Positions 18,941 to 27,907 are shown, counted from the stretch's first letter. The stretch: DNA of 64,000 nt from Methylocapsa sp. D3K7 (GCF_029855125.1 NZ_CP123229.1:2294001-2358000); one strand, 5' to 3'. A program made the numbers and translations. Notes: a model not told the origin generated them from the sequence alone.

Positions 18941-20338
18941 ATGAAGCTGATGGCAAAAATCACAATCGGCAAGAAGGCGTGTGCGGTCAATCCGCTAAAG
19001 ATGAGCCAGCCGATTGGCGGCGCGCTCGCCTTTATGGGACTGCGTGGCGCGATGCCCTTGCTGCATGGATCGCAGGGGTGCACGTCCTTCGGTCTGGTCC
19101 TTTTCGTGCGGCATTTCAAGGAAGCTATCCCGCTGCAAACAACCGCGATGAGCGAGGTTGCCACCGTTCTCGGGGGCTTTGAGAATGTCGAGCAGGCCAT
19201 TCTGAATATTTACAATAGGGCAAAGCCGGAATTGATTGGTATTTGTTCAACCGGTGTGACGGAAACGAAGGGCGATGATGTCGAAGGATATATCAAGCTC
19301 ATTCGGGAGAAATATCCGGCTCTCGCTCGATTCCCATTGGTCTATGTCTCGACCCCTGATTTCAAGGATGCGTTTCAGGATGGCTGGGAGAAAACAGTTG
19401 CCAGGATGGTCGAGGTGCTTGTCGACAAACCCGGCAATTTGGCGCGCAGGGATGCAACCTGCGTCAACGTGCTGCCGGGCTGCCATTTGACACCAGGCGA
19501 TATCGACGAGCTCCGTACCATTATCGAGGATTTCGGACTTGAACCCTCGTTTTTGCCAGACTTGGGGGGATCGCTTGATGGGCATATCCCAGATGAGTTC
19601 ACCCCGACAACCATTGGCGGAATCGGTGTCGAGGAAGTCGCGACTATGGGCTATGCGTCTTGGACGATCGCGATCGGCGAACATATGCGCCTGGCTGCAC
19701 AAGCGATGGAAAAGAAGGCGGGGGTTCCTTACAAACTCTTCGATCGACTCTGTGGTCTTTCCCCCAATGATGATTTCGTCATGTTCTTGAGCACGATCAG
19801 CGGTAAACCGGTCCCGGTCAAATACCGGCGCCAGCGGGGTCAGCTTATCGACTCGATGCTCGACGGACATTTCCATCTTGGCGGACGCAAGCTTGCCATA
19901 GGGGCAGAACCGGATCTGCTGTTTTCCATCAGCAGCATGCTGCACGAGATGGGCACCAAGGTCACCGCAGCTGTGACAACCACCCAATCTCCTTTGCTGG
20001 AGCGCATCGCCACGGATGAGGTGCTGATCGGTGATTTGGAGGATCTGGAGACTCTCGCAAAAGACAAAGGGTGCGATCTCCTCATCACGCACTCACATGG
20101 CCGTCAAGCTGCCGAACGGTTAAAGATTCCGTTCTATCGCATGGGGCTGCCGATGTTCGATCGTTTGGGAGCGGGGCATCTGATGTCGGTGGGATATCGG
20201 GGAACCCGCGATCTCATTTTTAATCTCAGCAATCTGATCATGGCAGACGCCGAAGAACATCACGAGCCGGCCCCAGATACATGGCGGACGCCCAGCGAAT
20301 TGGCGCTTGAGACACCTGCGGCAGCATTGACCCATTAG
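18941..20338 (+). CDS. nifN: FeMo-co scaffold subunit NifN
   Basis: NifN (465 residues) is the beta-like partner of NifE. It shows KACAVNPLKMSQPIGGALAF, HGSQGCTSFG and the CSTGVTETKGDD segment. The ATG at 18941 follows the nifE stop directly; another ATG nine bases on (MAKITIG) is an alternative start. There is no fused NifX domain; nifX is a separate gene 24 bases downstream. Confidence 0.97.
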   Translation: MKLMAKITIGKKACAVNPLKMSQPIGGALAFMGLRGAMPLLHGSQGCTSFGLVLFVRHFKEAIPLQTTAMSEVATVLGGFENVEQAILNIYNRAKPELIGICSTGVTETKGDDVEGYIKLIREKYPALARFPLVYVSTPDFKDAFQDGWEKTVARMVEVLVDKPGNLARRDATCVNVLPGCHLTPGDIDELRTIIEDFGLEPSFLPDLGGSLDGHIPDEFTPTTIGGIGVEEVATMGYASWTIAIGEHMRLAAQAMEKKAGVPYKLFDRLCGLSPNDDFVMFLSTISGKPVPVKYRRQRGQLIDSMLDGHFHLGGRKLAIGAEPDLLFSISSMLHEMGTKVTAAVTTTQSPLLERIATDEVLIGDLEDLETLAKDKGCDLLITHSHGRQAAERLKIPFYRMGLPMFDRLGAGHLMSVGYRGTRDLIFNLSNLIMADAEEHHEPAPDTWRTPSELALETPAAALTH

Positions 20339-20362
20339 GACCAGAGGAGAGGCGGAGACTCA

Positions 20363-20758
20363 ATGAAAATCGCATTTGCAACCCAGGATCTTAAGCGTGT
20401 CGATGCGCATTTTGGCTGGGCCAAGAATATTGCGATCTACGAAATTGGTCCGGAAGGCCATCAATTCCTCGAGGCCATTCAATTCGATGGTGACCTCAAG
20501 GAGGATGGCAACGAGGACAAGCTTGCGCCGAAGATCGACGCTATCAAGGACTGCGCCATTCTCTATGTTGCCGCCATCGGCGGGTCCGGCGCAGCACGTG
20601 TCGTCGCCAATAATATTCATCCGATGAAAGTCAACGAGCCCGAGGAGATTTCGACTCTCTTGCTAAAGCTCGAGGATGTATTGAAAGGCACGCCGCCGCC
20701 CTGGCTTCGCAAGGCGTTGGCGAAAGGCAAGGAAAGAGTCCTCGATTTTGATGAGTGA
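20363..20758 (+). CDS. nifX: NifX, FeMo-co precursor carrier
   Basis: NifX (131 residues) binds NifB-co and the VK cluster and passes them to NifEN. It has the family's opening ([20 protein letters not shown]), a central [11 protein letters not shown] and a late [19 protein letters not shown] ribosome region precedes the start. The stop codon lies within the start region of the next gene, so the two are coupled. Confidence 0.96.
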   Translation: MKIAFATQDLKRVDAHFGWAKNIAIYEIGPEGHQFLEAIQFDGDLKEDGNEDKLAPKIDAIKDCAILYVAAIGGSGAARVVANNIHPMKVNEPEEISTLLLKLEDVLKGTPPPWLRKALAKGKERVLDFDE

Positions 20759-21236
20759 GACCGAAATGGTTGAAGTAGCAGTGCTAGACAAAAGCAATCC
20801 GGCGGCTGAAGCCCCGTTCATCAAGGAGCTCATCAAAATATGGCGGGCTCAGGACACCCACGGCACGTGGGATAATAAGGGCGATTTGGATCTGCTCGAG
20901 CCCTATATCATTGACAAGGAACAGCGCAGGGCACTGCCGATCATAGGAGACCCCGACCCGGACACAATTTGGCGGATGGAACTTTTTTTCAACGCGGTTT
21001 GTATCTCGGTCGAGCGAGAGACCGGGGTCATGATTTCACCGATGTTGAAAATGAGCCATGAAGGTTTTGGCCGGATGGTGCTCATTGGTGGCCGGTTGAT
21101 CGTCGTCAACAAGCAGTTGCGCGATGTTCATCGCTATGGGTTTGACAGCCTCGCCAAGCTTGCCGAGGAGGGCGATAAATATGTCAGGGCTGGGGTCGAG
21201 ATGATCAACAAATTCCCAGACGTGGCAAAATACTGA
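20751..21236 (+). CDS. NifX-associated nitrogen fixation protein (DUF269)
   Basis: The 161-residue protein belongs to the DUF269/'NifX-associated' family that follows nifX in most Mo-nitrogenase clusters. Typical features are [19 protein letters not shown] near the N-terminus, LPIIGDPDP, and [17 protein letters not shown]. Its exact role is unknown; genetic linkage points to FeMo-co assembly. The ATG at 20751 overlaps the end of nifX; an upstream TTG was not used. Confidence 0.93.
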   Translation: MSETEMVEVAVLDKSNPAAEAPFIKELIKIWRAQDTHGTWDNKGDLDLLEPYIIDKEQRRALPIIGDPDPDTIWRMELFFNAVCISVERETGVMISPMLKMSHEGFGRMVLIGGRLIVVNKQLRDVHRYGFDSLAKLAEEGDKYVRAGVEMINKFPDVAKY

Positions 21237-21251
21237 ACAGGAACAGGAACG

Positions 21252-21452
21252 ATGAGCGACGTTGATACATTGAAGGCCGAAATCAAGAAACTATCCGCGA
21301 AAGCTATCCAGGCCAAGATGGATCTCCATGATTTGTCCGAGGAACTGCCGGTCAACTGGGAATTGATCATGAGCGTCGCTCAGAAGGCTCATGATGCATT
21401 CGCGGAATTGGAACTGAAGCGCGCGAATTTGAAGATCCTCGAGACCGTTTGA
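21252..21452 (+). CDS. Small nif-cluster protein (DUF683/CCE_0567 type)
   Basis: This 66-residue protein is almost all helix and begins DVDTLKAEIKKL; it ends in a second long helix rich in Glu, Leu and Lys. It matches the DUF683-type proteins that sit between the nifX-associated gene and fdxB in many diazotrophs. Those form helical hairpin oligomers of unknown role. Spacing to its neighbours is short, so it belongs to the nifENX transcript. Confidence 0.88.
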   Translation: MSDVDTLKAEIKKLSAKAIQAKMDLHDLSEELPVNWELIMSVAQKAHDAFAELELKRANLKILETV

Positions 21453-21469
21453 CGTTAAAGGCACAGCCG

Positions 21470-21769
21470 ATGTCACATGCAACGCGAGATGGGCGCTTAT
21501 GGCAGCCTGATTTTCTTCAGGCCATCGACCCTGGAAAATGTATCGGCTGTGGCCGCTGCTATAAAGTCTGTGGCCGTGAAGTGATGACTCTGAAGGGCCT
21601 CAATGAGGATGGCGATCTTGTTGCCCTTGATGATGACGAGGACGATGAGGTTGAGAAGAAGATTATGGTCATGAATGACGTGGGCGCCTGTATCGGTTGT
21701 GGCGCTTGCGCCCGCGTCTGTCCGACCAATTGTCAGACCCACGCACCCGAACAGGCCGAGGCCGCCTGA
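21470..21769 (+). CDS. fdxB: Nif-specific ferredoxin III, 2[4Fe-4S]
   Basis: The 99-residue ferredoxin has two cluster motifs, CIGCGRCYKVC and CIGCGACARVC, separated by an acidic insertion (residues DDDEDDEVEKK) as in the FdxB/ferredoxin III family of nif clusters. It may feed electrons to nitrogenase or to FeMo-co assembly. The ATG at 21470 is preferred; a TTG at 21449 overlapping the previous gene is possible but lacks support. Confidence 0.92.
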   Translation: MSHATRDGRLWQPDFLQAIDPGKCIGCGRCYKVCGREVMTLKGLNEDGDLVALDDDEDDEVEKKIMVMNDVGACIGCGACARVCPTNCQTHAPEQAEAA

Positions 21770-21783
21770 CCCGAGGCAGAAGC

Positions 21784-22398
21784 ATGCGCGCGGAAGAGGC
21801 CTATCAATGGTTGATCGGAGCCTCCGTACGAACGGACCATGATGCATTCGATATCCACGTCGTTGCTTCCGTTATTGCCCTCGCGATAGAAGAGTCGGAC
21901 GAGGACAGGATTGCGGTAGCTGGCGGAGTAGGCCTTGCCGGGCCGGTTCTAATGGAACTGACCAGCGCAATGTTTCCGGGCACGGAAGCCTTTTTCGAAC
22001 TAGCTGGGGTTGACCTCGTGATTGACGACGAGGAGCAATCGCTACGCGATATTTTGGGGATGTATTCTTCGGGCGTCAGCTCCTTGGAGCGTCCGCTCGC
22101 CGCCATGATCGCGCGGCGCTGCAAATGTCCTCACCACTTGTGGCAGGATCTGGGGCTACGCGATCGCGGCGAGCTCTCACGGCTTATGAAGCGGCATTTC
22201 GCGCGGCTGGCTGAAAAGAACCAGCACGACATGAAATGGAAGAAGTTTTTATATCGCATGGTGTGCGGGTCAGAGGGATTCACACTCTGCACCTCGCCGG
22301 TTTGTTCGGAATGCGACGATTTCGTCAATTGCTTCGGTGCCGAAGACGGAGCGGCGCTGTTGGTGGGTGCCGACGCCGCCAGTGAGAAAGCGGCTTAA
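21784..22398 (+). CDS. nifQ: NifQ, molybdenum donor
   Basis: NifQ (204 residues) supplies molybdenum for FeMo-co through a Mo-Fe-S cluster. The family signature C-x4-C-x2-C-x5-C is present near the C-terminus in CTSPVCSECDDFVNC, and the WKKFLYR segment precedes it. The start ATG at 21784 has a GAGG-type site shortly upstream. The gene closes the nifENX transcript and converges with the next gene with only two bases between the stops. Confidence 0.94.
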   Translation: MRAEEAYQWLIGASVRTDHDAFDIHVVASVIALAIEESDEDRIAVAGGVGLAGPVLMELTSAMFPGTEAFFELAGVDLVIDDEEQSLRDILGMYSSGVSSLERPLAAMIARRCKCPHHLWQDLGLRDRGELSRLMKRHFARLAEKNQHDMKWKKFLYRMVCGSEGFTLCTSPVCSECDDFVNCFGAEDGAALLVGADAASEKAA

Positions 22399-22400
22399 CC

Positions 22401-22715
22401 CTATTCGATGCCTTGTTCCCGCGCCTTCCACATGGCAGCGATCCGGAACCGCTCATTAATCGCCGTGGGGCTGGCAAGTATTTCTAATTCGGCTTCCTTG
22501 AAAGCGGCTTCCACAGTGGCGGCTTCTTCACGGGTCAAAGCAACGCGTCCCGCCATATGCGTCGCCTCGGGCAACACTTGCACGATCGCACGCCGGTTGG
22601 GATGCAGCTTAACCTCGATCAAATCAAAAGCTTCAAGCTCGCCGTCGAGCAAAATGGCCAAGCCGACGACTTCCAATCTGCGGCCGTCCTGGGTGATTTT
22701 CACAAGTGTAGCCAT
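22401..22715 (-). CDS. Hypothetical nif-linked protein
   Basis: The 104-residue product has a beta-rich first half (ATLVKITQDGRRLEVVGLAIL) and a helical C-terminal half with LTREEAATVEAAFKEAELE. I do not recognise a named family. The start nearly meets the stop of the gene upstream (22718), so the two form a pair on the minus strand, converging on nifQ. Nothing in the sequence shows its job. Confidence 0.6.
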   Translation of the reverse strand: MATLVKITQDGRRLEVVGLAILLDGELEAFDLIEVKLHPNRRAIVQVLPEATHMAGRVALTREEAATVEAAFKEAELEILASPTAINERFRIAAMWKAREQGIE

Positions 22716-22717
22716 TG

Positions 22718-22981
22718 TCAACGCGCCTCTTCAATTGCGAGCCAGCTATATCCGCCTTGATCCCAAAGTTGAGCGAGCATTTGATCTGCCTGCCAGTCCG
22801 GAAATTGCAATTTAATTGTTTCGTAATCCGCGCGAAAGCGGGTGGCATCCTCACCTACAAGATGGGCCGACAAGTGGTTGGTCTTGGAACGAAGCACAAA
22901 GGCCGTCCCATCCTGGGAGGCGCAGAGTTCGAATGCCGTACCGGCTGCGACGACCGCAAGCGCCTCATTGTTCTCGGCCAT
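22718..22981 (-). CDS. Hypothetical small protein
   Basis: This 87-residue protein has no motif that I recognise. It shows a short beta-rich core (FVLRSKTNHLSAHLVGED) and a C-terminal helix with aromatic residues. It lies 22 bases after the sulfurtransferase gene and ends two bases before the next one, so it is probably in one operon with both. Confidence 0.55.
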   Translation of the reverse strand: MAENNEALAVVAAGTAFELCASQDGTAFVLRSKTNHLSAHLVGEDATRFRADYETIKLQFPDWQADQMLAQLWDQGGYSWLAIEEAR

Positions 22982-23003
22982 GACGAAGACTCCTGTTGGG
23001 TCT

Positions 23004-23858
23004 TTAGGCAGCGACCGCCGGCGTGTCTTCGGCGAGCCCCCACTCAGCCCAGGATCCGTCGTAGATGGCCGCCGTTTTATGGCCGATCAAGTAGAGACCG
23101 AGCGCCACGACGCAAGAGGTAATTCCCGAGCCACAGGTCGATACGATAGGGCGCTGGAGATCAATACCAGCCGCCTTGAAACGCGCCGCGAGTGCATTGG
23201 ACGCAATGAAGGCACCCGATTCAGAATCGATCAAATCCCCCCACGGTACATTGATGGCGTTTGGGATATGTCCGAGTTTTTTGGTAGGAAAGAGATCTTC
23301 CTGAGTGCCATTGAATTTGCCGGGGCCGCGAGCGTCGATGACTTGTTCCGCGTTGCTTGCAAGATTGCCTTGCATCTCACCGAGAGTTCGGACAAGCGAG
23401 GGGTCAAATACGGCCGTGAAGTTGCGCGGTTCCGGCCGGACGGGGGACATATTGGTGGGGAGTTTCTCCTTCGTCCATTTGCCATATCCCCCATCAAGCA
23501 TCGCCACTTTTTCGTGACCAAAGACGCGGAACATCCACCAAGCTCTCGCCGCCGCAGACCCGCCACAGAGACGATCGTAGACAACGATCTGATCATCGTT
23601 GCCAATTCCCAACAACCCTGATTTCTTGGCAAAATCGGTTTGCACCGGCAACATATGTGGCAAGGGATTGGATTTGTCCGCGAAGTGATCAATGTCGAAG
23701 TGAACGGAGCCAGGCAGATGGCGCCCGCGGTATTGCGTTCGTCCGTCAAGATTGGTGCTGACATGGTGCCAAGTGCAATCAAGAATTCGCAGACCAGGTT
23801 CCGTCAGGCGCTCGGCCAGCCAGCTCGTGCTTACTAAAGCTTCGGGATTTGCATAGCT
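23004..23858 (-). CDS. sseA: 3-mercaptopyruvate/thiosulfate sulfurtransferase
   Basis: The 284-residue protein has two rhodanese domains. The active loop is CGSGIT with cysteine near residue 243; the CGSG(V/I)T loop is that of mercaptopyruvate sulfurtransferases rather than thiosulfate-specific enzymes. The N-terminal domain is inactive, as usual, and holds WLAERL and GSVHFDID. The ATG at 23858 (MSYANPE) is preferred to an upstream frame extension. It may be another sulfur source for cluster assembly in this island. Confidence 0.9.
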   Translation of the reverse strand, partial: SYANPEALVSTSWLAERLTEPGLRILDCTWHHVSTNLDGRTQYRGRHLPGSVHFDIDHFADKSNPLPHMLPVQTDFAKKSGLLGIGNDDQIVVYDRLCGGSAAARAWWMFRVFGHEKVAMLDGGYGKWTKEKLPTNMSPVRPEPRNFTAVFDPSLVRTLGEMQGNLASNAEQVIDARGPGKFNGTQEDLFPTKKLGHIPNAINVPWGDLIDSESGAFIASNALAARFKAAGIDLQRPIVSTCGSGITSCVVALGLYLIGHKTAAIYDGSWAEWGLAEDTPAVAA

Positions 23859-23950
23859 CATGCGCTTGTCTCTATGTAGGATTAACGACACCTGTCGTGG
23901 AATGGACAATCTGTTGCGAAGACTTCCGACTTACTATTCGGGCACCGCTG

Positions 23951-24409
23951 TCATGGATTGCTTGGCAAGGCGTATCCGGTTCGAGGCCTTGCCTCGTAAT
24001 AATCAGGTCTTTCCGGCCACCCGCCTTCCGGCATGAATTTGAACTTGGTGAGGGTGATCGGAGCCCCCTGCGAGCAAGAGACCGCATCGAATTTGATCTC
24101 GCGATCGCCTGGACCCGCTGAGAAATCGGCAACTACCGTTCCGTCCTCCTTACAGGCGCGCGCAAATCCTGGTGTTCCCACGAATTTCGCTGCCACCGGA
24201 TTTTCAACGAAAGCGGGGCTTTCGAGCTCTTCGGACGCGGATCCAAAGGCTGGTGATGCGAAGGTAAAAACGGCAACGACGCCGCTCCGGTCAACGGGGG
24301 AGTCCGGATCGAGCGGACGGGCGACGGAATAGACGGTGAGAGTGCCTCCATCGAGAAGAGCCTTGAGCTCCTCGATCCCGCAATTTGCAAACGCTTGTGT
24401 GACCTTCAC
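23951..24409 (-). CDS. Hypothetical protein, phage-like beta-sandwich style
   Basis: The 152-residue protein has a repeated beta-strand style: LLDGGTLTVYSVARPLDPDSPVD, then VVAVFTFASPAFG and KEDGTVVADFSAG; only short parts are diagnostic. The line TLTVYS-x-RP-x-DPD recalls small prophage proteins, but I cannot name a family. No other phage gene is near. A sigma54-like element with a consensus -24 box lies upstream (24446-24462), so it may have been recruited to the nif regulon. Confidence 0.5.
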   Translation of the reverse strand: MKVTQAFANCGIEELKALLDGGTLTVYSVARPLDPDSPVDRSGVVAVFTFASPAFGSASEELESPAFVENPVAAKFVGTPGFARACKEDGTVVADFSAGPGDREIKFDAVSCSQGAPITLTKFKFMPEGGWPERPDYYEARPRTGYALPSNP

Positions 24410-24445
24410 TGCGACTCTCCTGCTCCGATGCTTTACCAGGAGTTT

Positions 24446-24462
24446 ATCAATTTTTGTGCCAA
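24446..24462 (-). promoter_or_regulatory. Sigma54-like element with altered -12
   Basis: On the minus strand it reads TTGGCACAAAAATTGAT. The -24 half is consensus, but the -12 half is TTGA instead of TTGC, so the invariant GC is missing. It lies 37 bases upstream of the gene starting at 24409. Activity is doubtful. Confidence 0.35.
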
Positions 24463-24526
24463 CTAAAGCAGGTTCTGAGATGTCCCGCCTTCGCTGACAG
24501 GCAAATCCAGCTGATCAGAAAGCATT

Positions 24527-24940
24527 CTAATGGATTTGCCCGGCCGGCCGGAATGGATCGCTTGAAGCGTGGATTTCGGCTTTGGCGATCGGACTCGCTT
24601 GATGATGAACCAGCCGCCACATCCCGCCGACGCGTTTGAAGTGATTGCTCGCCGCGAGAGCTAGCGGCCCAATCATTTCGATGCTGAGGACTCGCCCTTC
24701 ATCGCCGGTGATGATGGCATGGGGTTCATGACATGTAATCGCTGGGCTGCGTGCATTTTCAAGAATGTCGCGCCAGCTGCCCACCACGCCGATACGTCCG
24801 ACGAACGCGGGCCAGCCAGGATGAATGCAGGAGATGGCGTCATCGTCCGCCCAGAGGCACGCCATAGCTTCGACATCTCCCATCGAGAAAGCGGCATAGA
24901 AGGCAGCGTTGGCGGCGAGGATCGTGCTTTCGTCGGTCAT
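24527..24940 (-). CDS. SnoaL/NTF2-like protein (DUF4440 type)
   Basis: This 137-residue protein has the NTF2-like cone fold signature: a first helix ILAANAAFYAAFSMGDVEAM, ACLWADDD, CIHPGW, then the strand VLSIEMIGPLAL and a closing WRLVHHQASP. Such proteins bind small molecules or act as isomerase-like enzymes; many have no known role. The ATG at 24940 is fixed by the family N-terminus; the long upstream frame is antisense to the next gene. It is divergent from the amine-oxidase-like gene. Confidence 0.78.
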   Translation of the reverse strand: MTDESTILAANAAFYAAFSMGDVEAMACLWADDDAISCIHPGWPAFVGRIGVVGSWRDILENARSPAITCHEPHAIITGDEGRVLSIEMIGPLALAASNHFKRVGGMWRLVHHQASPIAKAEIHASSDPFRPAGQIH

Positions 24941-25116
24941 GATCCTTCCGGTGCGATAGCCACGACAAGAAATCAAGCGGAATTCGCGGGTGCATGCGCG
25001 CAAACGACGCGGTCCGTCTTCAAACGGGCGTTGGCAAAGGCCAAAAAGTCTTTGCGCGAGTCTTGCCACGATTCTTGCAAGGCCCACCCCACGCGATAGG
25101 ATGTGAAGGAAGGCCA

Positions 25117-26766
25117 ATGCTTGAAACGGCAATCATTGGAGGCGGCGTATGCGGCCTTGCTTTGGCGAAAGCTTTTCACGACCAAGGCCGGGACTTTGTA
25201 TTGTTTGAAGCACGTGCACGGCTTGGCGGTCGCGTGCTCTCCGTGACTTGCGGGCGAAGCGGGATAGATGTCGATCTTGGCCCAACATGGTTCTGGCCGG
25301 AGACGCAGCCGCTCATTACCCGCCTTATCTCAGATTTGCATCTTACGGATTTTCCCCAGCATGATCAAGGCGCGCTGCTGCATCTCAGAGACCCAGACAA
25401 GAAGCCCGAACAGCTCGATGGCGAAAGCGTGCACGGTGGCGCCAGACGTCTTGCCGGAGGTATGGCAAGTCTCATCGATGCCCTGGCTGCCAAACTACCC
25501 AAGGATAATATAAAGCTTGGATATGCCTTGGTCGGCGTGACCGAACGAGGAGATTCCGTCGGGCTTAAGTTTCGGTGCAAAGACCTGCTGGTTGAGGTCG
25601 CCGCACGACAAGTCGTGCTCGCGCTGCCACCTCGGCTGCTTGACGAACATGTCCGCTTCGAGCCCGAACTCGACAGCGAGACGCGCGAGGCCATGCGCGG
25701 GGCCGAGACCTGGATGGCCGCGCAAGCCAAGGTCGTTATAAGCTATGACCGGGCTCTTTGGCGCGATGAAGGCCAGTCTGGAAACGCCTATGTCACGCAT
25801 GAGCAGGCCGTGCTTGGTGAAATCTTCGATGCCTGCGATATAACAGCAACTAAAGCCGCGCTCGGCGGATTTCTTGCCTTGTCGCCGGAATTGCGGCAAT
25901 CCTTTAGCGCCGGTCTGCCTCTGCTCATGGCCAATCAAATGGAACAGGTCTTTGGCCATAGGCTGGAACGAGACGAGCAGCATTATCAGGACTGGTCACT
26001 TGACCCTTATACTTGCAGCGCTTTGGATCGCACCGCGCCGGGTGCCCCTCATGCGGGTTTCGCCAATCCCCTCCTGCGGCGGGCTTTATGGGACGGAAAG
26101 CTCCATTTGGGCGGTGCGGAAACAGCGGCTGGCAGCAGCGGCTACCTCGAGGGTGCCGTCGAAGCCGCAAGGCGGATTTCCCGCGAACTCATCAGAACGC
26201 GCGCGTCCTTCGCGCAGACCGTCGCGGTCAGCGTTGAAAACCGCGAGGAAGCCGACCCGCAGTCCCTGAATGCAGCAAGTCTTGCGCGGTTTCGCGAATG
26301 GGTTTCTGGTCAAACGGATGCCGTCTTCGAGAGCTATCGGCATCGACTAAACCGTGGCCTCGCCCAGCAGCAAAGGGATCAACTCACCCAGCGCGCCGTT
26401 CTCGGTGCGATCGAAGAAGTTTATAGCAAAGCCTTGGATATGCTCGACGGCTTACCCTTTGATATGAGCGGTATTGGTGTCGAGCGCGGCCGTTCGGCGC
26501 TCACGCTTGAAGTACAGGCCCCATTCCGTGATGTCATGAAAGCGGTACTCGACGATGTCACAGCGTTTAATGCAACATCTTGTGCTCTCTCAAATTTTCC
26601 CGAGGAGCATCATTTGAGCAAAGCCTATTTACAAACGATTCTAAGGGATATCGCCGCTGCCTGGCAAGAATTCTCGCTCGCCGCCAACGCGCTGCTGCTA
26701 AGCAAAGCCGAAACATCAGGCAATCGCTGGCACCCGGAGAATCTGACTATGGGGGAATTGCCTTGA
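25117..26766 (+). CDS. FAD-dependent amine-oxidase-like protein with C-terminal extension
   Basis: The first 350 or so residues are a flavin amine oxidase: FAD-binding GGGVCGL near residues 8-14, LGGRVLS, a substrate-domain centre, and the closing GGAETAAGSSGYLEGAVEA. A further 190 residues follow that are helical and have no motif I recognise. The gene overlaps or abuts a Rieske gene with 11 bases between, so the two may form a flavin plus Rieske redox pair. Monoamine substrate is unknown. The ATG at 25117 is chosen from the dinucleotide motif position. Confidence 0.82.
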   Translation: MLETAIIGGGVCGLALAKAFHDQGRDFVLFEARARLGGRVLSVTCGRSGIDVDLGPTWFWPETQPLITRLISDLHLTDFPQHDQGALLHLRDPDKKPEQLDGESVHGGARRLAGGMASLIDALAAKLPKDNIKLGYALVGVTERGDSVGLKFRCKDLLVEVAARQVVLALPPRLLDEHVRFEPELDSETREAMRGAETWMAAQAKVVISYDRALWRDEGQSGNAYVTHEQAVLGEIFDACDITATKAALGGFLALSPELRQSFSAGLPLLMANQMEQVFGHRLERDEQHYQDWSLDPYTCSALDRTAPGAPHAGFANPLLRRALWDGKLHLGGAETAAGSSGYLEGAVEAARRISRELIRTRASFAQTVAVSVENREEADPQSLNAASLARFREWVSGQTDAVFESYRHRLNRGLAQQQRDQLTQRAVLGAIEEVYSKALDMLDGLPFDMSGIGVERGRSALTLEVQAPFRDVMKAVLDDVTAFNATSCALSNFPEEHHLSKAYLQTILRDIAAAWQEFSLAANALLLSKAETSGNRWHPENLTMGELP

Positions 26767-26777
26767 ACGAGGATACC

Positions 26778-27191
26778 ATGGACTCAGCTATTGCCTACGC
26801 GATCTGCGGCTTGAACGATATTCCTAGCCAAAGAGCGAGGGGTTTCAAATTAATGATTGTTGGCGAGGATGGCATGCCGCGTCCCTGGTCCATTGTCGTG
26901 GTCCGATGGGGCAAACAGGTCTTTGGTTATATCAACAAATGCCCGCATGACGGGGTCAATCTCGATTGGGAACGCAACCAGTTCCTGGATCCGAACGGTA
27001 TCCGTCTGCTGTGCGGAAAGCACGGTGCCTTGTTCGAACTCGGAACCGGCATATGCGTTGATGGGCCTTGCAAGGGCCGGAGTTTGACGCCGGTTGCCTT
27101 GAGCGTTCTCGATGGAGACATTTGCGTCTTGGGTGTCACGCTCGTCGAGGAGGAGGAAGAGGAGAATCTTCCAGACGAAAAGCAGGCCTGA
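26778..27191 (+). CDS. Rieske-type 2Fe-2S protein
   Basis: The 137-residue protein holds the Rieske ligands CPHDG and CGKHGA. After the second ligand pair comes TGICVDGPCKG, with two more cysteines, shared with the second Rieske protein at 51334. Such soluble Rieske proteins carry electrons to oxygenases or reductases. It ends in an acidic tail. The ATG at 26778 is preferred to a TTG at 26763. It is probably co-transcribed with the amine-oxidase-like gene. Confidence 0.88.
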   Translation: MDSAIAYAICGLNDIPSQRARGFKLMIVGEDGMPRPWSIVVVRWGKQVFGYINKCPHDGVNLDWERNQFLDPNGIRLLCGKHGALFELGTGICVDGPCKGRSLTPVALSVLDGDICVLGVTLVEEEEEENLPDEKQA

Positions 27192-27199
27192 TCCACTGC

Positions 27200-27226
27200 G
27201 GTTCCGGTGGCTTGCCCACAGGAACC
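27200..27226. terminator. Bidirectional terminator-like hairpin
   Basis: GGTTCC and GGAACC pair as the outer stem with an inner GTGG/CCAC stem around a short loop. It fills the gap between the convergent Rieske and 27227 genes, where a shared terminator is expected. Confidence 0.55.
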
Positions 27227-27838
27227 TTATACCGGGCGATTGGCATTGCGGTTCTTGACCGGTTCCATCAGCTCTAGCCCTTTTTCATAGGTGATGGCCT
27301 CATATCTCGCGTCCAAGCCAACCGCCGCATCAAGGACGTAATCAAGCTTTCCGGCCGTATCTAGCTTTTTGATGTCGTTCTTGTCGATACTCATGAGGTC
27401 GAGCATTTCCTTCCATACGGTCGATTCGTCGCAGGGCAGAATAATGAACGTGATGCCCTCGATGGTGACCCGATATTTGGCCAGAAGGTCTATGTTGTTG
27501 CAAAATATGAAATAGGTTCCGGTTGGGCTGAGAAGGCCCTTCAGAACCTCAGCGACCTCCTTCAGATAGGCGAAGGAATGTAGGTAGCCGGCCAAAACAG
27601 GTATGGCCGGTTCGCCCTCCTGTACGATGGTGAGAACCTGTTCGATGGAAAAATCCGGCGGCCGTTTTTCGTCCGCCACTTGTGCTTGAAACTTGAGTGC
27701 AATGTCGCCCCGGAAACCGAACCTCCCGGGCTTTGTCGTGGGGCTCTTGAGGACGGCGTTAAGCAAGCGGCCCTCCCGGTCTAGGGAACTCAGGGCGGTG
27801 TTCTCAATCCCAGCTACGGTTTTCTCAATCGTTGTCAT
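27227..27838 (-). CDS. Unknown protein divergent from AAA+ ATPase
   Basis: I do not recognise this 203-residue protein. It appears soluble and mixed alpha/beta, with a central GTYFIFCNNIDLLAKYRVTIEG stretch and a KNDIKKLDTAGKLDYVLDAA helix near the end. It is divergent from the AAA+ ATPase at 27972 with 133 bases between, and each side has a sigma54-like element. The layout suggests that the two work together, perhaps as a chaperone and its adaptor or client (inference only). Confidence 0.65.
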   Translation of the reverse strand: MTTIEKTVAGIENTALSSLDREGRLLNAVLKSPTTKPGRFGFRGDIALKFQAQVADEKRPPDFSIEQVLTIVQEGEPAIPVLAGYLHSFAYLKEVAEVLKGLLSPTGTYFIFCNNIDLLAKYRVTIEGITFIILPCDESTVWKEMLDLMSIDKNDIKKLDTAGKLDYVLDAAVGLDARYEAITYEKGLELMEPVKNRNANRPV

Positions 27839-27889
27839 GGATCGTCCTTCAGTTTGTTAACGGAAAGATTGCGCAAGTGCTGGCGCCTA

Positions 27890-27906
27890 TGCAATTGGCT
27901 GGCCGC
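27890..27906 (-). promoter_or_regulatory. Possible sigma54 promoter for the 27227 gene
   Basis: On the minus strand it reads GCGGCCAGCCAATTGCA. GG-N10-GC spacing and TTGCA are kept; the -24 box is CGGCCA. It is back to back with the element at 27908. Confidence 0.35.
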
Positions 27907-27907
27907 T

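Noticed and set aside
23893..23908. TGT-N10-ACA match upstream of the sulfurtransferase gene
   Set aside because: It lies only 35 bases from the start codon of the minus-strand gene with no -24/-12 element between, and such sites arise by chance about once per 4 kb.
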